Source: an uncultured Parafilimonas sp. | GTDB lineage: Bacteria; Bacteroidota; Bacteroidia; Chitinophagales; Chitinophagaceae | Assembly (NCBI GenBank): GCA_903882935.1 | Contig: CAIRZB010000051.1 | Coordinates: 1-52,355 of the forward strand | Direction of reading: 5' to 3' | DNA: 52,355 nucleotides | Part shown: positions 42,111-52,293 of the stretch, in pieces | Position numbering within the stretch: the stretch's first letter is position 1 | Layout: every line of letters begins with the position of its first letter | Notes under the pieces: generated by a model | Told to the model about the DNA's origin: nothing | Seen by the model: the letters and a program-made list of their open reading frames with translations, nothing else | The model's database searches: none | Position numbers and translations under genes: made by a program

Positions 42111-44840
42111 ATGAATAAGTATATAATACGTAACCTACTATTTGGTGTATTGGCCTGCATAAGCATTACTGGCGCGGCACAGTTTCCTGGTGGCGGCCAG
42201 GGGCGCCCCGGCGGTGCTGCCCGTCAAAACATGAACATTGGCCACATGTTTGGCAAAGTGGTTGACAGCAAAACCAACAAAGGCATTGAAGCGGCAACCA
42301 TACAGCTTACCGGCAATAAATTTGACACGGTAACCAAAAAACTGAAACAGGTGGTGTTGGCCACGCTTTTTACCGAACCCAACGGCGACTTTAGCATGGA
42401 AAACCTGCCGTTGTTTGGCACCCTAACGTTGCGTATAACGGTGGTAGGGTATACAGATGTTACCCAACAGGTGTCGTTTGTGGCAAAGCCCAGCGGCGCC
42501 CAGGGTGCCGGTGCCAATGCCGGCAATGTGAGCCAGCAGGAGCGCATGCAGCAGATGCTGGCCTTGGCCGACAAAGACCTCGGAAATATAAAAATAACCG
42601 CTTCCGAAGGCACGCTAGCCGGTGTTACCGTTACCAGTACCAAGCCTTTTTTTGAGATGGGCATTGACCGTAAAGTTTTTAATGTTGACAAAAACATTGT
42701 AAGCACCGGCCAAACGGCCACCGAGGTAATGAAGCAAATACCATCCCTTAATGTGGATATTGACGGTAATGTAACCATGCGCAACGCTACCCCGCAATTG
42801 TTTATTGACGGCAGGCCCACTACCCTAACATTAGACCAGATACCCGCCGATTTGATTGACAAAGTGGAGCTGATAACCAACCCATCTGCCAAATACGATG
42901 CATCTGGCGGCGGTGCAGGTATTTTGAACATTGTGTTGAAAAAGAACATAAAAAAAGGCTACAACGGCGGCATTAGGGCGGGCACAGATTCTCGCGGAAA
43001 GCTCAACACTGGGGGCGACCTTAATTTTAGGCAGGGTAAACTCAATTTTTTCCTTAGCGGGGTGTATAACCAACGGCTTACCAAGTACACATCTACCACC
43101 GATAAAAACGATTTGGTGTACAACAACGCCTCTGCCAAATACGTTCCATTCGATTCCATCCATACCGCTGACGTTGGGCAAAATGAGGGGTATTTTGGTT
43201 TTGTAAGGGGCGGTGTGGACTATTTTATGGATAACCGAAACACTATTTCGTTTGCCCTTAATTATAACCGGGGCCAGTTTACCGGCAGCGACAACCAAAC
43301 CATCGATTCAACCGTTAGCGGCCAGTTTTTCTCCAACAGCCAACGAATAACAGGTTCTGTCGCACATTTTGAAAATATTGGCTCAACACTAAGTTTTAAG
43401 CACAACTTTACCAAGAACGGGCACAACTTAACAGCCGATTTCAACCTAAATTCAAGCAACAACAAAAACGAGAGTAACTATTATACCAACACGTACGCCG
43501 ATGCAGGATACATAAACCACAAATACCCATTGTATAAGCAAAATACCCTGGGCAACGGCACCAACCATTTTTATACGTTACAGTCTGACTACGAAAACCC
43601 CATCAGCGATAAAATAAAATTGGAAGCCGGTGTTAGGGCCGCCATACGGGATATTACCAGTTTGAGCGACCAGTATATTAATGATGTGTTTAGCCCTGCC
43701 ATCAGCAGCAACTATAAGTTTAACGACCAAGTGTACGCGGGGTATGGCAACTACGCCTATAAGGGCAAGAAGTTTAATTACCAGGTAGGGCTGCGGGCAG
43801 AAAGTAGTAATTATACCGGCACCAACCTGCTTGGCAAAGACACCGTGTTTAAGGTAAGCTACCCTATAAGCCTGTTTCCCAGTGGTTTTTTTACCTATAA
43901 ATTGACTGACAAAAGCAATTTGCAGGTTAACTATACCCGGCGTGTAAACCGGCCCAACTTTTTTCAACTGCTGCCTTCTGTTGATTTAACAGACCCCCAA
44001 AACCCGCGCAAGGGTAACCCGGCGCTTACGCCGGAGTTTACCAATTCGTTTGAACTGTCGTTCGACAAGTCGTACCCGCACAGCTCCAACTTTTTGGCAA
44101 CAGCCTTCGTACGTTACACCACGGATTTGATAACCACCTTTTATTATAGGGATTTAAGCCCCAACGCACTGCCAGCCGGCCCCTACACGACAAAAGATAC
44201 CGTGCAGTATGTTACCTACAAAAACGCCAATAGTAGCATAAGCTACGGGCTTGAATTAACCAACCGCACAACCATTGCCAAAATTTGGGATTTAACGGTT
44301 AACGTAAACCTGTTTGACTCAAAAATAAACGGGAGCAATCTGCAAAGTGGCCTAAACAATGAACGCGTAAGCTGGTTTGCCAAGTTGAACAACAGCATCA
44401 GGTTACCTAAAAAATTCTCCATACAATTATCGGGTAACTATCAGTCTAAAACCATCCTGCCCCAAAACGGCGGCGGCGGTGGCCGAATGGGCGGTGGCGG
44501 CGGCGGCTTTTTTGGCGGCGGCGGCACTGGCTCTGCACAGGGGTATGTGGACCCCTTTTACAATGTTGACATGGCTATACGCAAAGACTGGAGTTGGAAA
44601 GGCGGCAACAGTGCTTCTATAACTATTAGCATGAACGATATATTTAGAACGGCGTTAAACAGAACTTACTCTTCCACCGAGCTAGGCACGTACGCATTTA
44701 ACCAGTTTTCTGAAAGAAGGAGAGACCCGCAGGTGTTGCGCATTAATTTAAGTTACCGCTTTGGTAAACTGGATGCCGACCTGTTTAAACGGAAGAACAC
44801 CAAACAGGATGGTGGCGGTGTTGATATTCCGGTTCAATAA
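42111..44840 (+). CDS. TonB-dependent-receptor-like outer-membrane beta-barrel protein
   Basis: This 909-residue protein begins with a signal peptide (cut likely after GAAQ near 24). A Gly/Pro-rich linker leads to a carboxypeptidase-regulatory-like domain (GKVVDSKTNKGIEAATIQL through TEPNGDFSMENLPLFG). A plug-like domain follows (VTVTSTKPFFEMGIDRKVFNVDKNIVSTGQTATEVMKQIPSLNVDIDG, LFIDGRP, VELITNPSAKYDASGGGAGILNIVLKK). The long barrel fits the outer-membrane beta-barrel family 3 of Bacteroidota. It may be a transporter or receptor, although I see no clear TonB box. A Gly-rich loop near the C-terminus (GGGGRMGGGGGGFFGGGG) is unusual. It ends without the classical terminal Phe, with a basic tail. 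Ligand unknown. Confidence 0.88.
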   Translation: MNKYIIRNLLFGVLACISITGAAQFPGGGQGRPGGAARQNMNIGHMFGKVVDSKTNKGIEAATIQLTGNKFDTVTKKLKQVVLATLFTEPNGDFSMENLPLFGTLTLRITVVGYTDVTQQVSFVAKPSGAQGAGANAGNVSQQERMQQMLALADKDLGNIKITASEGTLAGVTVTSTKPFFEMGIDRKVFNVDKNIVSTGQTATEVMKQIPSLNVDIDGNVTMRNATPQLFIDGRPTTLTLDQIPADLIDKVELITNPSAKYDASGGGAGILNIVLKKNIKKGYNGGIRAGTDSRGKLNTGGDLNFRQGKLNFFLSGVYNQRLTKYTSTTDKNDLVYNNASAKYVPFDSIHTADVGQNEGYFGFVRGGVDYFMDNRNTISFALNYNRGQFTGSDNQTIDSTVSGQFFSNSQRITGSVAHFENIGSTLSFKHNFTKNGHNLTADFNLNSSNNKNESNYYTNTYADAGYINHKYPLYKQNTLGNGTNHFYTLQSDYENPISDKIKLEAGVRAAIRDITSLSDQYINDVFSPAISSNYKFNDQVYAGYGNYAYKGKKFNYQVGLRAESSNYTGTNLLGKDTVFKVSYPISLFPSGFFTYKLTDKSNLQVNYTRRVNRPNFFQLLPSVDLTDPQNPRKGNPALTPEFTNSFELSFDKSYPHSSNFLATAFVRYTTDLITTFYYRDLSPNALPAGPYTTKDTVQYVTYKNANSSISYGLELTNRTTIAKIWDLTVNVNLFDSKINGSNLQSGLNNERVSWFAKLNNSIRLPKKFSIQLSGNYQSKTILPQNGGGGGRMGGGGGGFFGGGGTGSAQGYVDPFYNVDMAIRKDWSWKGGNSASITISMNDIFRTALNRTYSSTELGTYAFNQFSERRRDPQVLRINLSYRFGKLDADLFKRKNTKQDGGGVDIPVQ

Positions 44841-44872
44841 CGATAAAACCACCATAATCTGCAAATACTTTC

Positions 44873-44904
44873 ACAAAACCCCGCAGTAGGCGGGGTTTTG
44901 TTGT
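44873..44904 (+). terminator. Terminator after the receptor gene
   Basis: Twelve-base perfect arms (ACAAAACCCCGC and its complement) enclose a 5-nt loop. The trailing TTTTGTTGTT is T-rich, and the leading A4 may allow use on both strands. It lies 33 bp after the stop codon and rules out a shared start for the next gene's upstream extension. Confidence 0.88.
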
Positions 44905-44951
44905 TACATGATAGGCCGCTATTTGCTATTATTGCCTTTGAAAAAAATGAT

Positions 44952-45578
44952 ATGAAGAAACTAATTGCCATAGCAGCCATTTTTGCCATATTATCCGCCG
45001 GGGCGCAGCAACAAACCATTACCTATAGCATGAAGATGGAAAACAACCCCGCTGCCGCCATGATGGGCGACGTAACAATAACGCTGTACGCAAAAAATGG
45101 CAAGTCGTTAACGGATATGCGTTCGCAAATGGCCAGCTCTAAAACATTGGTAACAGACTCAGGTTCGCTTACCTTAATGACTGCAATGGGCCAAAAATTT
45201 TACATGAAGGCAGGCGGCTTGCCACATAATGGCGCAGGAATTAAAACGCCAGACATACGGTATACCAACGAAACCAAGCAAATTGCAGGTTACACGTGTA
45301 CTAAAGCCTATTTGGTGGTAAAAAAAGACGGCGGGGCAGATACCGCAGTATTTTGGTACACTGATAAATTGCCGCTGGTGGCCTTTGGTAAAGAGGCAGA
45401 CTTATATAAAGGGCTAAAAGGCATGCCGCTTGAATACACGGTAAATACACCCGACGTTAAGTTAACTGTAACGGCGGTGAATGTATCAACCGCCCCGATA
45501 GCCGATTCTGTTTTTGCCCTTTCCACGCAAGGGTATTCTAAGCTTGACCCTGCAATGTTGAAGCAATTTCAGCAATAA
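44952..45578 (+). CDS. Secreted DUF4412-like protein
   Basis: Start chosen at MKKLIAIAAIFAILSAGAQ (44952). The upstream frame to 44898 lies in the terminator of the previous gene. A signal peptide (cut after GAQ near residue 19) is followed by a beta-rich domain of about 190 residues: TITYSMKMENNPAAAMMGDVTI, a Met-rich middle, YTCTKAYLVVKK and FWYTDKLP, LKGMPLEYTV. The pattern fits the uncharacterised DUF4412 family of Bacteroidota periplasmic or outer-membrane-associated proteins. It stands alone: a terminator precedes it and a convergent gene follows. Function unknown. Confidence 0.75.
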   Translation: MKKLIAIAAIFAILSAGAQQQTITYSMKMENNPAAAMMGDVTITLYAKNGKSLTDMRSQMASSKTLVTDSGSLTLMTAMGQKFYMKAGGLPHNGAGIKTPDIRYTNETKQIAGYTCTKAYLVVKKDGGADTAVFWYTDKLPLVAFGKEADLYKGLKGMPLEYTVNTPDVKLTVTAVNVSTAPIADSVFALSTQGYSKLDPAMLKQFQQ

Positions 45579-45777
45579 TTTTCGGGATTAGGCTGAATGT
45601 TTTTTGGTCAACTGGGCTTCGGTGCCCGTAAACGTGCCATTTGGGAGTTTTACATTGTGGAGGATGGCAGCAAAACACCCCATGGCTATTTTAAAAAATG
45701 AAGGGCGCTTGTTTTTGCCCATGCTTTATGGCAAAGCTGGCCTTGGCTTAAAACAGTCATTTATTGTATTATGTCCA

Positions 45778-47136
45778 CTACAGTTCAATATGCCCCCTAA
45801 AGCCAAAAACATTCACCGGACCCCTGTCTTTGTTGTAGCCGGGGTTTCGTGCAAACTGGTAATCAACGGTTAGCCAAAACGACTTGCTTAGCTTGGCATT
45901 GTAAAAAAGCTCGGTTATGTTCTCCATACCATAATTTAGGGTGCCGTCGCCGATTATAAAGCCATAGCCGCCTTCTTTTAAAAATTCCCGGTGGCCGTTG
46001 GAAATACCGTTGAACACGGTGGCCAACCCAACCACATCTTCGGGCCGTCGCCATTGGCTGCCTTTAAACAGAATACCGGCATTGGCGGTACGGTCAATTT
46101 CGGTAAAGGCCCAGGATGCATACTTGCCGTCGTTCCAGCCCAGGCGCGCAAAAAAGCCAAGGTTGGTGCTAATTTCCTGCTCCACGTTTAGGGTTAAGGC
46201 AAACTTGCTGCCGCCGTAGGTTGTACCTTCCGCATTGCCCGAAATTACTTGTAAAACCGAAGCGTCGCCGCTTTTTAGGGCGGCCAAACCTGCGGCGTAG
46301 GAGGGCGCGCGGGAGGCTGTATGGCTAAACAACACCCTAACAACGCCCGGGTGCTTACCAGCTTGTATGTTTTTTTCCAGTTCCAACGTTTCTGAGTGGG
46401 CTTTGCCAAACACATATTCCAAATCCGGGTGGTTGGCCACGGTGGGTACTGCCACGGTTGAAAAACGGGCGGCCCCCCATTTTTCCTTCACCAATTCCAC
46501 CACCAGCCCCATAGTATACCCCCTGGTATTGGCTGGGTAATCCCAAGCACCGTTTGCCCAAAGGCTCCAATTAAAAAACTGTGTGCGGGGGTCGTGGCTA
46601 AAGGCATTGTTGTCAAAAAAATCACTGGCGGCAAATTTGCCAGCAACTATGGTTAACCGGTTGCTGGGTATTTTGCCCGCAACTTGGTTTACGTCGTCCT
46701 CAATAGTGGTGTATTCTGTTTTGCCCAGCGGTATATGCTGTTTAAAATAGCCCCTGGCAATAAATATTGATGGGGCGGTGGCACCTATGCGGTAGGTTTC
46801 GCCGTTTAAGGCCCCGGCTACGCCCAAAGCGTAACTCAACCCTTCCCCGCCAGAAACTTCGGGGTTAACATATACTGCTGCCCCTTTCCAAAGCCTTCTT
46901 CCAAAAAACAGCGTAGCGCTAACACTAAATGCCCCAAAGTCGGCTGTGTCCGCCAGGCTATTGTTCCCGCTATAGGTTGAATGGAATGTAAAATGGCTTT
47001 GCGATATGCCTGTAAATTGAAAGTGGTAGCTCCAACCGTTTGTTTTGTTTGTGTTGCTGTCCGTTGCGGGCTGTGCAAGCAAATTATAAGGAGCCAGTAT
47101 TAGTAAGGCAATCGCTACTCTTCTTAGTAAAATCAT
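45778..47136 (-). CDS. OprB-like carbohydrate-selective porin
   Basis: Start chosen at MILLRRVAIALLI (47136), a clean signal peptide; the frame to 47175 adds residues that do not look native. About 452 residues. Features of the OprB family: WSYHFQFTGISQSHF, GAAVYVNPEVSGGEGLS with ALGVAGALNG, YFKQHIPLG, SNRLTIVAGKFAASDFFDNNAFSHDPRTQFFNWSLWANGAWDYP, and a C-terminal FWLTVDYQFARNPGYNKDRGPVNVFGFRGHIEL. It should be an outer-membrane channel. The two palindromes at 47190-47227 suggest control by a regulator of DtxR/MntR type, so the substrate could be a metal complex, not only sugar; that is inference. Confidence 0.88.
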   Translation of the reverse strand: MILLRRVAIALLILAPYNLLAQPATDSNTNKTNGWSYHFQFTGISQSHFTFHSTYSGNNSLADTADFGAFSVSATLFFGRRLWKGAAVYVNPEVSGGEGLSYALGVAGALNGETYRIGATAPSIFIARGYFKQHIPLGKTEYTTIEDDVNQVAGKIPSNRLTIVAGKFAASDFFDNNAFSHDPRTQFFNWSLWANGAWDYPANTRGYTMGLVVELVKEKWGAARFSTVAVPTVANHPDLEYVFGKAHSETLELEKNIQAGKHPGVVRVLFSHTASRAPSYAAGLAALKSGDASVLQVISGNAEGTTYGGSKFALTLNVEQEISTNLGFFARLGWNDGKYASWAFTEIDRTANAGILFKGSQWRRPEDVVGLATVFNGISNGHREFLKEGGYGFIIGDGTLNYGMENITELFYNAKLSKSFWLTVDYQFARNPGYNKDRGPVNVFGFRGHIEL

Positions 47137-47189
47137 ACGCACAATAGGTTGGTGTAGTTTACAAATGTTTTGCAATGGTACAGTAAATA

Positions 47190-47205
47190 ATTAGATTAGT
47201 TTAAA
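47190..47205. promoter_or_regulatory. Candidate operator, distal box
   Basis: ATTAGATTAGTTTAAA is a 16-bp imperfect palindrome. It differs from the reverse complement of the second box at two positions and lies 22 bp from it centre to centre. It is 54 bp upstream of the porin start codon. Confidence 0.55.
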
Positions 47206-47211
47206 AAATAA

Positions 47212-47227
47212 TTTAGACTAATCTAAA
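47212..47227. promoter_or_regulatory. Candidate operator, perfect box (DtxR/MntR-like)
   Basis: TTTAGACTAATCTAAA has perfect six-base arms around CTAA. Form and size resemble boxes of the DtxR/MntR metal-regulator family (TTAGG...CCTAA type). Together the two boxes also form a 15-bp inverted repeat with one mismatch. It is 76 bp upstream of the porin start codon. Confidence 0.6.
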
Positions 47228-47778
47228 AATACACCGTAGTACTGCTAATAAAAAATGGGCGAAAGTACCGGCATTTTACAAATTGTGCTAAAATGCAATG
47301 TAAAATGATTGTAACCATGTTTCAAAAAGGGGTAAAAAACGGATTATTTAGCATTTTGTACAACGCTGGCGAAAGGTGCCTGCGGTTAAATAAAATATTT
47401 TGCTTTTGTGCAGTTTAGTTATTTTATTACCTTTGCCGCCCTATGCATTTTGAAGTATTGTATCCATTAAATTTTACATGGCAAGGCAAGCAGGCAACAA
47501 ATGGAAAACATTTTCCTGTAAAATATTGATTTTCAAATCGTTGTAGTATATACCTATGCTGCAATGGTTGTTGTATTGTAAGGTTTAGTTGTGCAGTGTT
47601 TGGCAAATTTGGTTATTTTAACTTTTGGTTAAATGATTAAAGGCTGGCACACACCAAGTGGTTACAACGGTTTAAAAGCAGCATTTTTTGGGTTGGATGT
47701 TATTGGGGGTGTTTCAAAAACCGACAATATCGCCAATCCGCCGTTAAAATTTCGTTTAAATAAATTGCAACATTAGAT
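47228..47778 (+). other. Promoter and long leader region of rpoC
   Basis: The region has no gene on the porin side. The promoter at 47405-47435 would give a start near 47442 and a leader of about 335 nt before rpoC. A 28-codon frame (47443-47529) begins at the expected start and has plausible composition but no other support. I see no clear attenuator or riboswitch fold. No rpoB is present upstream. Confidence 0.5.
47405..47435 (+). promoter_or_regulatory. Promoter of rpoC
   Basis: TTTG (47405-47408), a 19-bp spacer and TACCTTTG (47428-47435) match the Bacteroidota consensus exactly. As at the tRNA-His promoter, CCGCC follows the -7 element. It is 343 bp upstream of the rpoC start codon. Confidence 0.8.
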
Positions 47779-50700
47779 ATGGCCATTAAAAAAGACAATC
47801 GCCCCAAAGCAACCTTCTCTAAAATTACCATCGGCCTTGCAAGCCCAGATAGTATTTTGGAGCGCAGCTTTGGTGAGGTGCTGAAGCCTGAAACGATCAA
47901 TTACCGTACCTACAAACCCGAGCGCGATGGTTTATTTTGCGAAAGGATATTTGGGCCGGTAAAGGATTATGAGTGCGCGTGCGGCAAGTACAAACGTATC
48001 CGTTATAAAGGTATTGTTTGCGACCGTTGTGGTGTGGAAGTAACCGAGAAGAAAGTGCGCCGCGAGCGTATGGGCCATATTAAGTTGGTGGTACCGGTGG
48101 TGCATATATGGTATTTTAAAAGCCTGCCTAATAAAATAGGCTACCTGCTTGGCATGAGCAGCAAAAAGCTTGAAAGCATTGTTTATTACGAGCGTTATGC
48201 CGTAATACAAGGCGGTATTAAGGAAAGCCTTAGCATGGGCGACCTGCTTACCGAAGAAGAATATTTGGATATTATTGACAACCTGCCGAAGGACAACCAA
48301 TACCTGCCCGACGAAGACCCTTCAAAATTCATTGCTAAAATGGGTGCTGAAGCAGTGAACGATTTGTTGGCAAGGTTAGATTTGGATGACCTGAGCTATA
48401 AGCTGCGTAATGCTGCGGCTAACGAAACCAGCCAGCAGCGTAAGGCAGACGCCTTAAAACGCTTAAGCGTGGTGGAAGGCTTTAGGGATGCAGCAAAAAG
48501 AATTACCAACCGCCCAGAGTGGATGGTAATGCAATATATACCGGTTATACCGCCCGAACTAAGGCCATTGGTGCCTTTGGATGGCGGCCGTTTTGCATCG
48601 TCTGACTTGAATGACCTTTACCGCCGGGTAATCATCCGTAACAACCGTTTAAAACGCTTGTTGGAAATTAAGGCACCCGAAGTGATTTTGCGCAACGAAA
48701 AACGTATGCTGCAAGAAGCTGTGGACAGCTTATTTGACAACAGCCGTAAAAGCAACGCCGTTAAGGCAGAAGGTGGCCGTGCATTAAAGTCGTTAAGCGA
48801 TGTGCTTAAAGGCAAGCAAGGCCGTTTCCGCCAAAACTTGTTGGGTAAACGTGTTGACTACTCAGGCCGTTCGGTAATTGTGGTAGGGCCCGAGCTTAAA
48901 ATGCAGGAATGCGGTTTGCCGAAAGACATGGCTGCAGAACTGTTTAAACCATTCATCATACGTAAGTTGATCGAAAGAGGCATTGTAAAAACAGTAAAGA
49001 GTGCCAAGAAACTGGTTGATAAAAAAGAAGCCGTTATTTGGGACATTCTGGAAAATATATTGAAAGGCCACCCTGTAATGCTTAACCGTGCGCCAACGCT
49101 GCACAGGTTATCCATACAAGCCTTCCAGCCTAAGCTGGTTGAAGGCAAGGCCATTCAGTTGCACCCGTTGGTAACAACGGCGTTCAACGCCGACTTTGAC
49201 GGTGACCAAATGGCGGTGCACGTGCCTTTGAGCAATGCCGCAATATTGGAAGCCCAGTTGCTAATGCTTTCTTCCCACAACATTCTTAACCCACAAAACG
49301 GTACGCCAATCACCCTGCCTTCACAGGACATGGTACTTGGTTTGTATTACATTACCAAGGGCAAGAAGAGTACCCCAACCGAAAAGGTGAAGGGCGAAGG
49401 CATGAGTTTTTACAGCAGCGAAGAAGTGCTGATAGCGTACAACGAAAATGTAATTGACCTGCACGCACACATTAAGGTTAAAACCAATGTGCGCGAAAGT
49501 GGCAAACTGGTAAGAAAACTGCTGGATACCACGGTGGGCCGTGTATTGTTTAACCAGTTTGTACCATACGAGTGTGGTTTTATTAATGCTTTGGCAACAA
49601 AAAAATCGCTCCGCGAAATCATCGGTGATATTATAAAAATTACCGACGTGCCTAAAACAGCCAAATTTTTGGATGATATCAAGCAGCTAGGTTTCCGTAT
49701 GGCCTTCCGTGGTGGTTTGTCGTTTAACGTAAACGACCTTATCATACCCGACCAACGTAACCAATTGCTTGACCAGGCAAAAATTGAAGTGGAAGAGGTT
49801 TGGGAAAACTACAACATGGGTTTGATTACCAATAACGAACGTTACAACCAGGTTATTGATATTTGGAGCCGTGTGGATACCCGTATTACCGAAACGTTGA
49901 TACGTGAAATGCAGACTGACAAACAGGGCTTTAACTCTGTGTACATGATGCTTGATTCAGGTGCGCGTGGTAGCAAGCAACAGGTAAAACAGCTTGCCGG
50001 TATAAGGGGCTTGATGGCCAAACCAAGAAAGAGCGGCAGCTCTGGCTCAGAAATTATCGAAAACCCCATCCTTTCTAACTTTAAGGGCGGTTTGAACGTA
50101 TTGGATTACTTTATCTCCACCCACGGTGCGCGTAAAGGTTTGGCGGATACGGCCCTTAAAACAGCCGATGCCGGTTACCTAACCCGCCGTTTGGTTGACG
50201 TAGCCCAGGATGTGGTGATAGGTGAGGAAGATTGCGGTACCCTGCGCGGTATTGCCACCTCTGCACTGAAAGACAACGAGGATGTAGTAGAACCATTATA
50301 TGACAGGATATTGGGCAGAACATCGTTACACGATGTATTTAACCCCATTACTGATGAGTTGCTGGCTGTAGCGGGTGAAGAAATTACCACCGACATTGCC
50401 CATGCCATTGAAGACGCAGGCATTGAAACCGTAGAAATACGCTCAGTGCTTACTTGCGAATGCAAACGTGGTGTGTGCGTAAAATGTTACGGTAAAAACC
50501 TTGCCACTGGTTACATGGCTCAAATGGGCGACGCGGTGGGTATTATCGCCGCACAGTCTATCGGTGAGCCTGGTACCCAGTTAACCCTGCGTACCTTCCA
50601 CGTGGGTGGTATCGCCGGTTCATCTTCCGTAGAATCTTCATTAAATGCCAAGTTTGACGGTACTATACAGTTTGACGGCTTGCGTACAGTAACCGCCAAA

Positions 50701-52062
50701 AACAACGACGGCGACAACGTACAGGTAGTAATAGGCCGTACCGGTGAGGTAAGGATTATGGACCTGAAAAACGACCGCTTGTTGATTACCAACAACGTGC
50801 CTTACGGTGCCATCCTTTCAGTAAAAGACGGCCAGGATGTAAAGAAAGGCGAGGTTATTTGCACATGGGATCCGTTCAACAACATTGTTGTTGCTGAAAT
50901 TGACGGTGTAATCCATTTGGAGAACGTTATTGACGGTATCACCTTCCGCGAGGAAGCCGACGAACAAACCGGCCACCGCGATAAAGTGGTTATTGAAACC
51001 AAGGATAAAACCAAGATACCAGGCATTGTGCTGGAAGGCAAGGAAATTAAAAACTACAACTTACCGGTGGGCAGCCGCTTGGTGATTGAAGAAGGCGAGG
51101 AAGTAAAAGCCGGCCAGGTAATTGTGAAGATACCGAGAACACTGCGTAAGAGCGGTGACATTACCGGGGGTTTACCACGTGTAACTGAATTGTTTGAAGC
51201 ACGTAACCCAAGCAACCCATCCATTGTTTGCGAAATTGACGGTGTGGTGGCATTTGGTAACGTAAAACGTGGTAACCGCGAAATAGTGGTGGAAGCCAAA
51301 GACGGAATTGTTAAAAAATACTTGGTACCGCTTACCCGCCAGATATTGGTACAAGATGGTGACTTTGTAAAAGCAGGCACCGCACTTTCCGACGGGCAAA
51401 CAGCACCTGAGGACATCCTGAAAATTAAGGGTCCGTTCGCCGTACAGGAATATGTGGTAAATGAAATACAGGAAGTTTACCGCTTACAAGGTGTGAAGAT
51501 AAACGACAAGCACGTTGAGGTTATCGTACGCCAGATGATGAAAAAAGTGGAAATTGTGCATGCGGGCGATACCAAATTTTTGGAGGAAGACCTTGCAGAC
51601 CGTTTTGACTTTATTGAAGAGAACGACAGGATTTACGATAAGAAAGTTGTTACCGAGCCTGGCGAAAGCAGCAAAATGAAACCCGGCCAAATTGTTACCG
51701 TGCGTGAGTTGAGGGAAGAAAATTCCATCTTGCGCCGCGCTGACAAAAAGTTGGTAGAAGTAAGGGATGCCGAATCTGCAACAGCACAACCGGTATTGTT
51801 GGGTATCACTAAGGCGTCACTGGGTGTACAAAGCTGGATATCAGCCGCATCATTCCAAGAAACTACTAAGGTATTGAGTTCAGCAGCCATCCAAGGTAAA
51901 ACCGATGATATGTTGGGCTTGAAAGAAAACGTAATTACCGGCCATCCGATACCGGCTGGTACTGGTAGCCGCGCTTTTGAAAACCTGATAGTGGGCAACA
52001 AGGAAGAATACGAACTGCTTACCACCAGCCGCGAAGCCATGAGCTTTGACGACGAAGATTAA
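47779..52062 (+). CDS. rpoC: DNA-directed RNA polymerase subunit beta'
   Basis: This is a full-length 1427-residue beta' subunit. The N-terminal zinc site ([25 protein letters not shown]) is followed by the lid/rudder region, and the catalytic Mg site NADFDGD is at 470-476. The trigger-loop region ([25 protein letters not shown]) and the second zinc site ([13 protein letters not shown]) are present. An insert of beta-sandwich hybrid-motif repeats follows the trigger-loop part, common in Bacteroidota. The C-terminus ends SFDDED. No frameshift was found. It is transcribed alone here: the neighbour upstream is a divergent porin gene, and a terminator follows directly, so rpoB is elsewhere. That is unusual because rpoB and rpoC are nearly always adjacent. 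Confidence 0.98.
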   Translation: MAIKKDNRPKATFSKITIGLASPDSILERSFGEVLKPETINYRTYKPERDGLFCERIFGPVKDYECACGKYKRIRYKGIVCDRCGVEVTEKKVRRERMGHIKLVVPVVHIWYFKSLPNKIGYLLGMSSKKLESIVYYERYAVIQGGIKESLSMGDLLTEEEYLDIIDNLPKDNQYLPDEDPSKFIAKMGAEAVNDLLARLDLDDLSYKLRNAAANETSQQRKADALKRLSVVEGFRDAAKRITNRPEWMVMQYIPVIPPELRPLVPLDGGRFASSDLNDLYRRVIIRNNRLKRLLEIKAPEVILRNEKRMLQEAVDSLFDNSRKSNAVKAEGGRALKSLSDVLKGKQGRFRQNLLGKRVDYSGRSVIVVGPELKMQECGLPKDMAAELFKPFIIRKLIERGIVKTVKSAKKLVDKKEAVIWDILENILKGHPVMLNRAPTLHRLSIQAFQPKLVEGKAIQLHPLVTTAFNADFDGDQMAVHVPLSNAAILEAQLLMLSSHNILNPQNGTPITLPSQDMVLGLYYITKGKKSTPTEKVKGEGMSFYSSEEVLIAYNENVIDLHAHIKVKTNVRESGKLVRKLLDTTVGRVLFNQFVPYECGFINALATKKSLREIIGDIIKITDVPKTAKFLDDIKQLGFRMAFRGGLSFNVNDLIIPDQRNQLLDQAKIEVEEVWENYNMGLITNNERYNQVIDIWSRVDTRITETLIREMQTDKQGFNSVYMMLDSGARGSKQQVKQLAGIRGLMAKPRKSGSSGSEIIENPILSNFKGGLNVLDYFISTHGARKGLADTALKTADAGYLTRRLVDVAQDVVIGEEDCGTLRGIATSALKDNEDVVEPLYDRILGRTSLHDVFNPITDELLAVAGEEITTDIAHAIEDAGIETVEIRSVLTCECKRGVCVKCYGKNLATGYMAQMGDAVGIIAAQSIGEPGTQLTLRTFHVGGIAGSSSVESSLNAKFDGTIQFDGLRTVTAKNNDGDNVQVVIGRTGEVRIMDLKNDRLLITNNVPYGAILSVKDGQDVKKGEVICTWDPFNNIVVAEIDGVIHLENVIDGITFREEADEQTGHRDKVVIETKDKTKIPGIVLEGKEIKNYNLPVGSRLVIEEGEEVKAGQVIVKIPRTLRKSGDITGGLPRVTELFEARNPSNPSIVCEIDGVVAFGNVKRGNREIVVEAKDGIVKKYLVPLTRQILVQDGDFVKAGTALSDGQTAPEDILKIKGPFAVQEYVVNEIQEVYRLQGVKINDKHVEVIVRQMMKKVEIVHAGDTKFLEEDLADRFDFIEENDRIYDKKVVTEPGESSKMKPGQIVTVRELREENSILRRADKKLVEVRDAESATAQPVLLGITKASLGVQSWISAASFQETTKVLSSAAIQGKTDDMLGLKENVITGHPIPAGTGSRAFENLIVGNKEEYELLTTSREAMSFDDED

Positions 52063-52084
52063 GCAAAGCTGTTTAAATAGTGTA

Positions 52085-52121
52085 AAAGCCTCCCGGTGTA
52101 AAAACTGGGGGGCTTTTTTTT
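52085..52121 (+). terminator. Terminator of rpoC
   Basis: Twelve-base arms (AAAGCCTCCCGG and CTGGGGGGCTTT, two wobble pairs) enclose an 8-nt loop, and eight T follow. It begins 23 bp past the stop codon. A second inverted repeat (TTTGCCAGTC at 52119-52128, GACTGGCAAA at 52144-52153) overlaps the end of the T-run. Confidence 0.9.
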
Positions 52122-52194
52122 GCCAGTCTGGCGCGGCCCAGCTGACTGGCAAATAGCATGATGCAATATAGCAGAAGCAAATAATGCGTTGAGG

Positions 52195-52230
52195 GCCTTT
52201 GTTGGTGCTTAAACCAACAAAGTATAAGGC
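52195..52230. repeat. 36-bp hairpin repeat, copy 1
   Basis: Ten-base perfect arms (CTTTGTTGGT and ACCAACAAAG) enclose a 6-nt loop. GCC at the left end and GGC at the right end are also complementary. Copy 2 lies 27 bp downstream and differs in the loop and in the segment before GGC. Confidence 0.75.
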
Positions 52231-52257
52231 CAATGCAGGTACTTGGGCGTGTTCTCC

Positions 52258-52293
52258 GCCTTTGTTGGTGTTTTCACCAACAAAGTATGTGGC
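52258..52293. repeat. 36-bp hairpin repeat, copy 2
   Basis: Eleven-base perfect arms (CTTTGTTGGTG and CACCAACAAAG) enclose a TTTT loop, with the same outer GCC/GGC ends as copy 1. The window ends in TGTTGGTG (52348-52355), which may be the start of a third, diverged copy. Confidence 0.75.

Noticed and set aside
42224-42949. 241-codon - strand frame opposite the receptor gene
   Set aside because: It mirrors the codon pattern of the receptor gene. No signal, motif or separate context.
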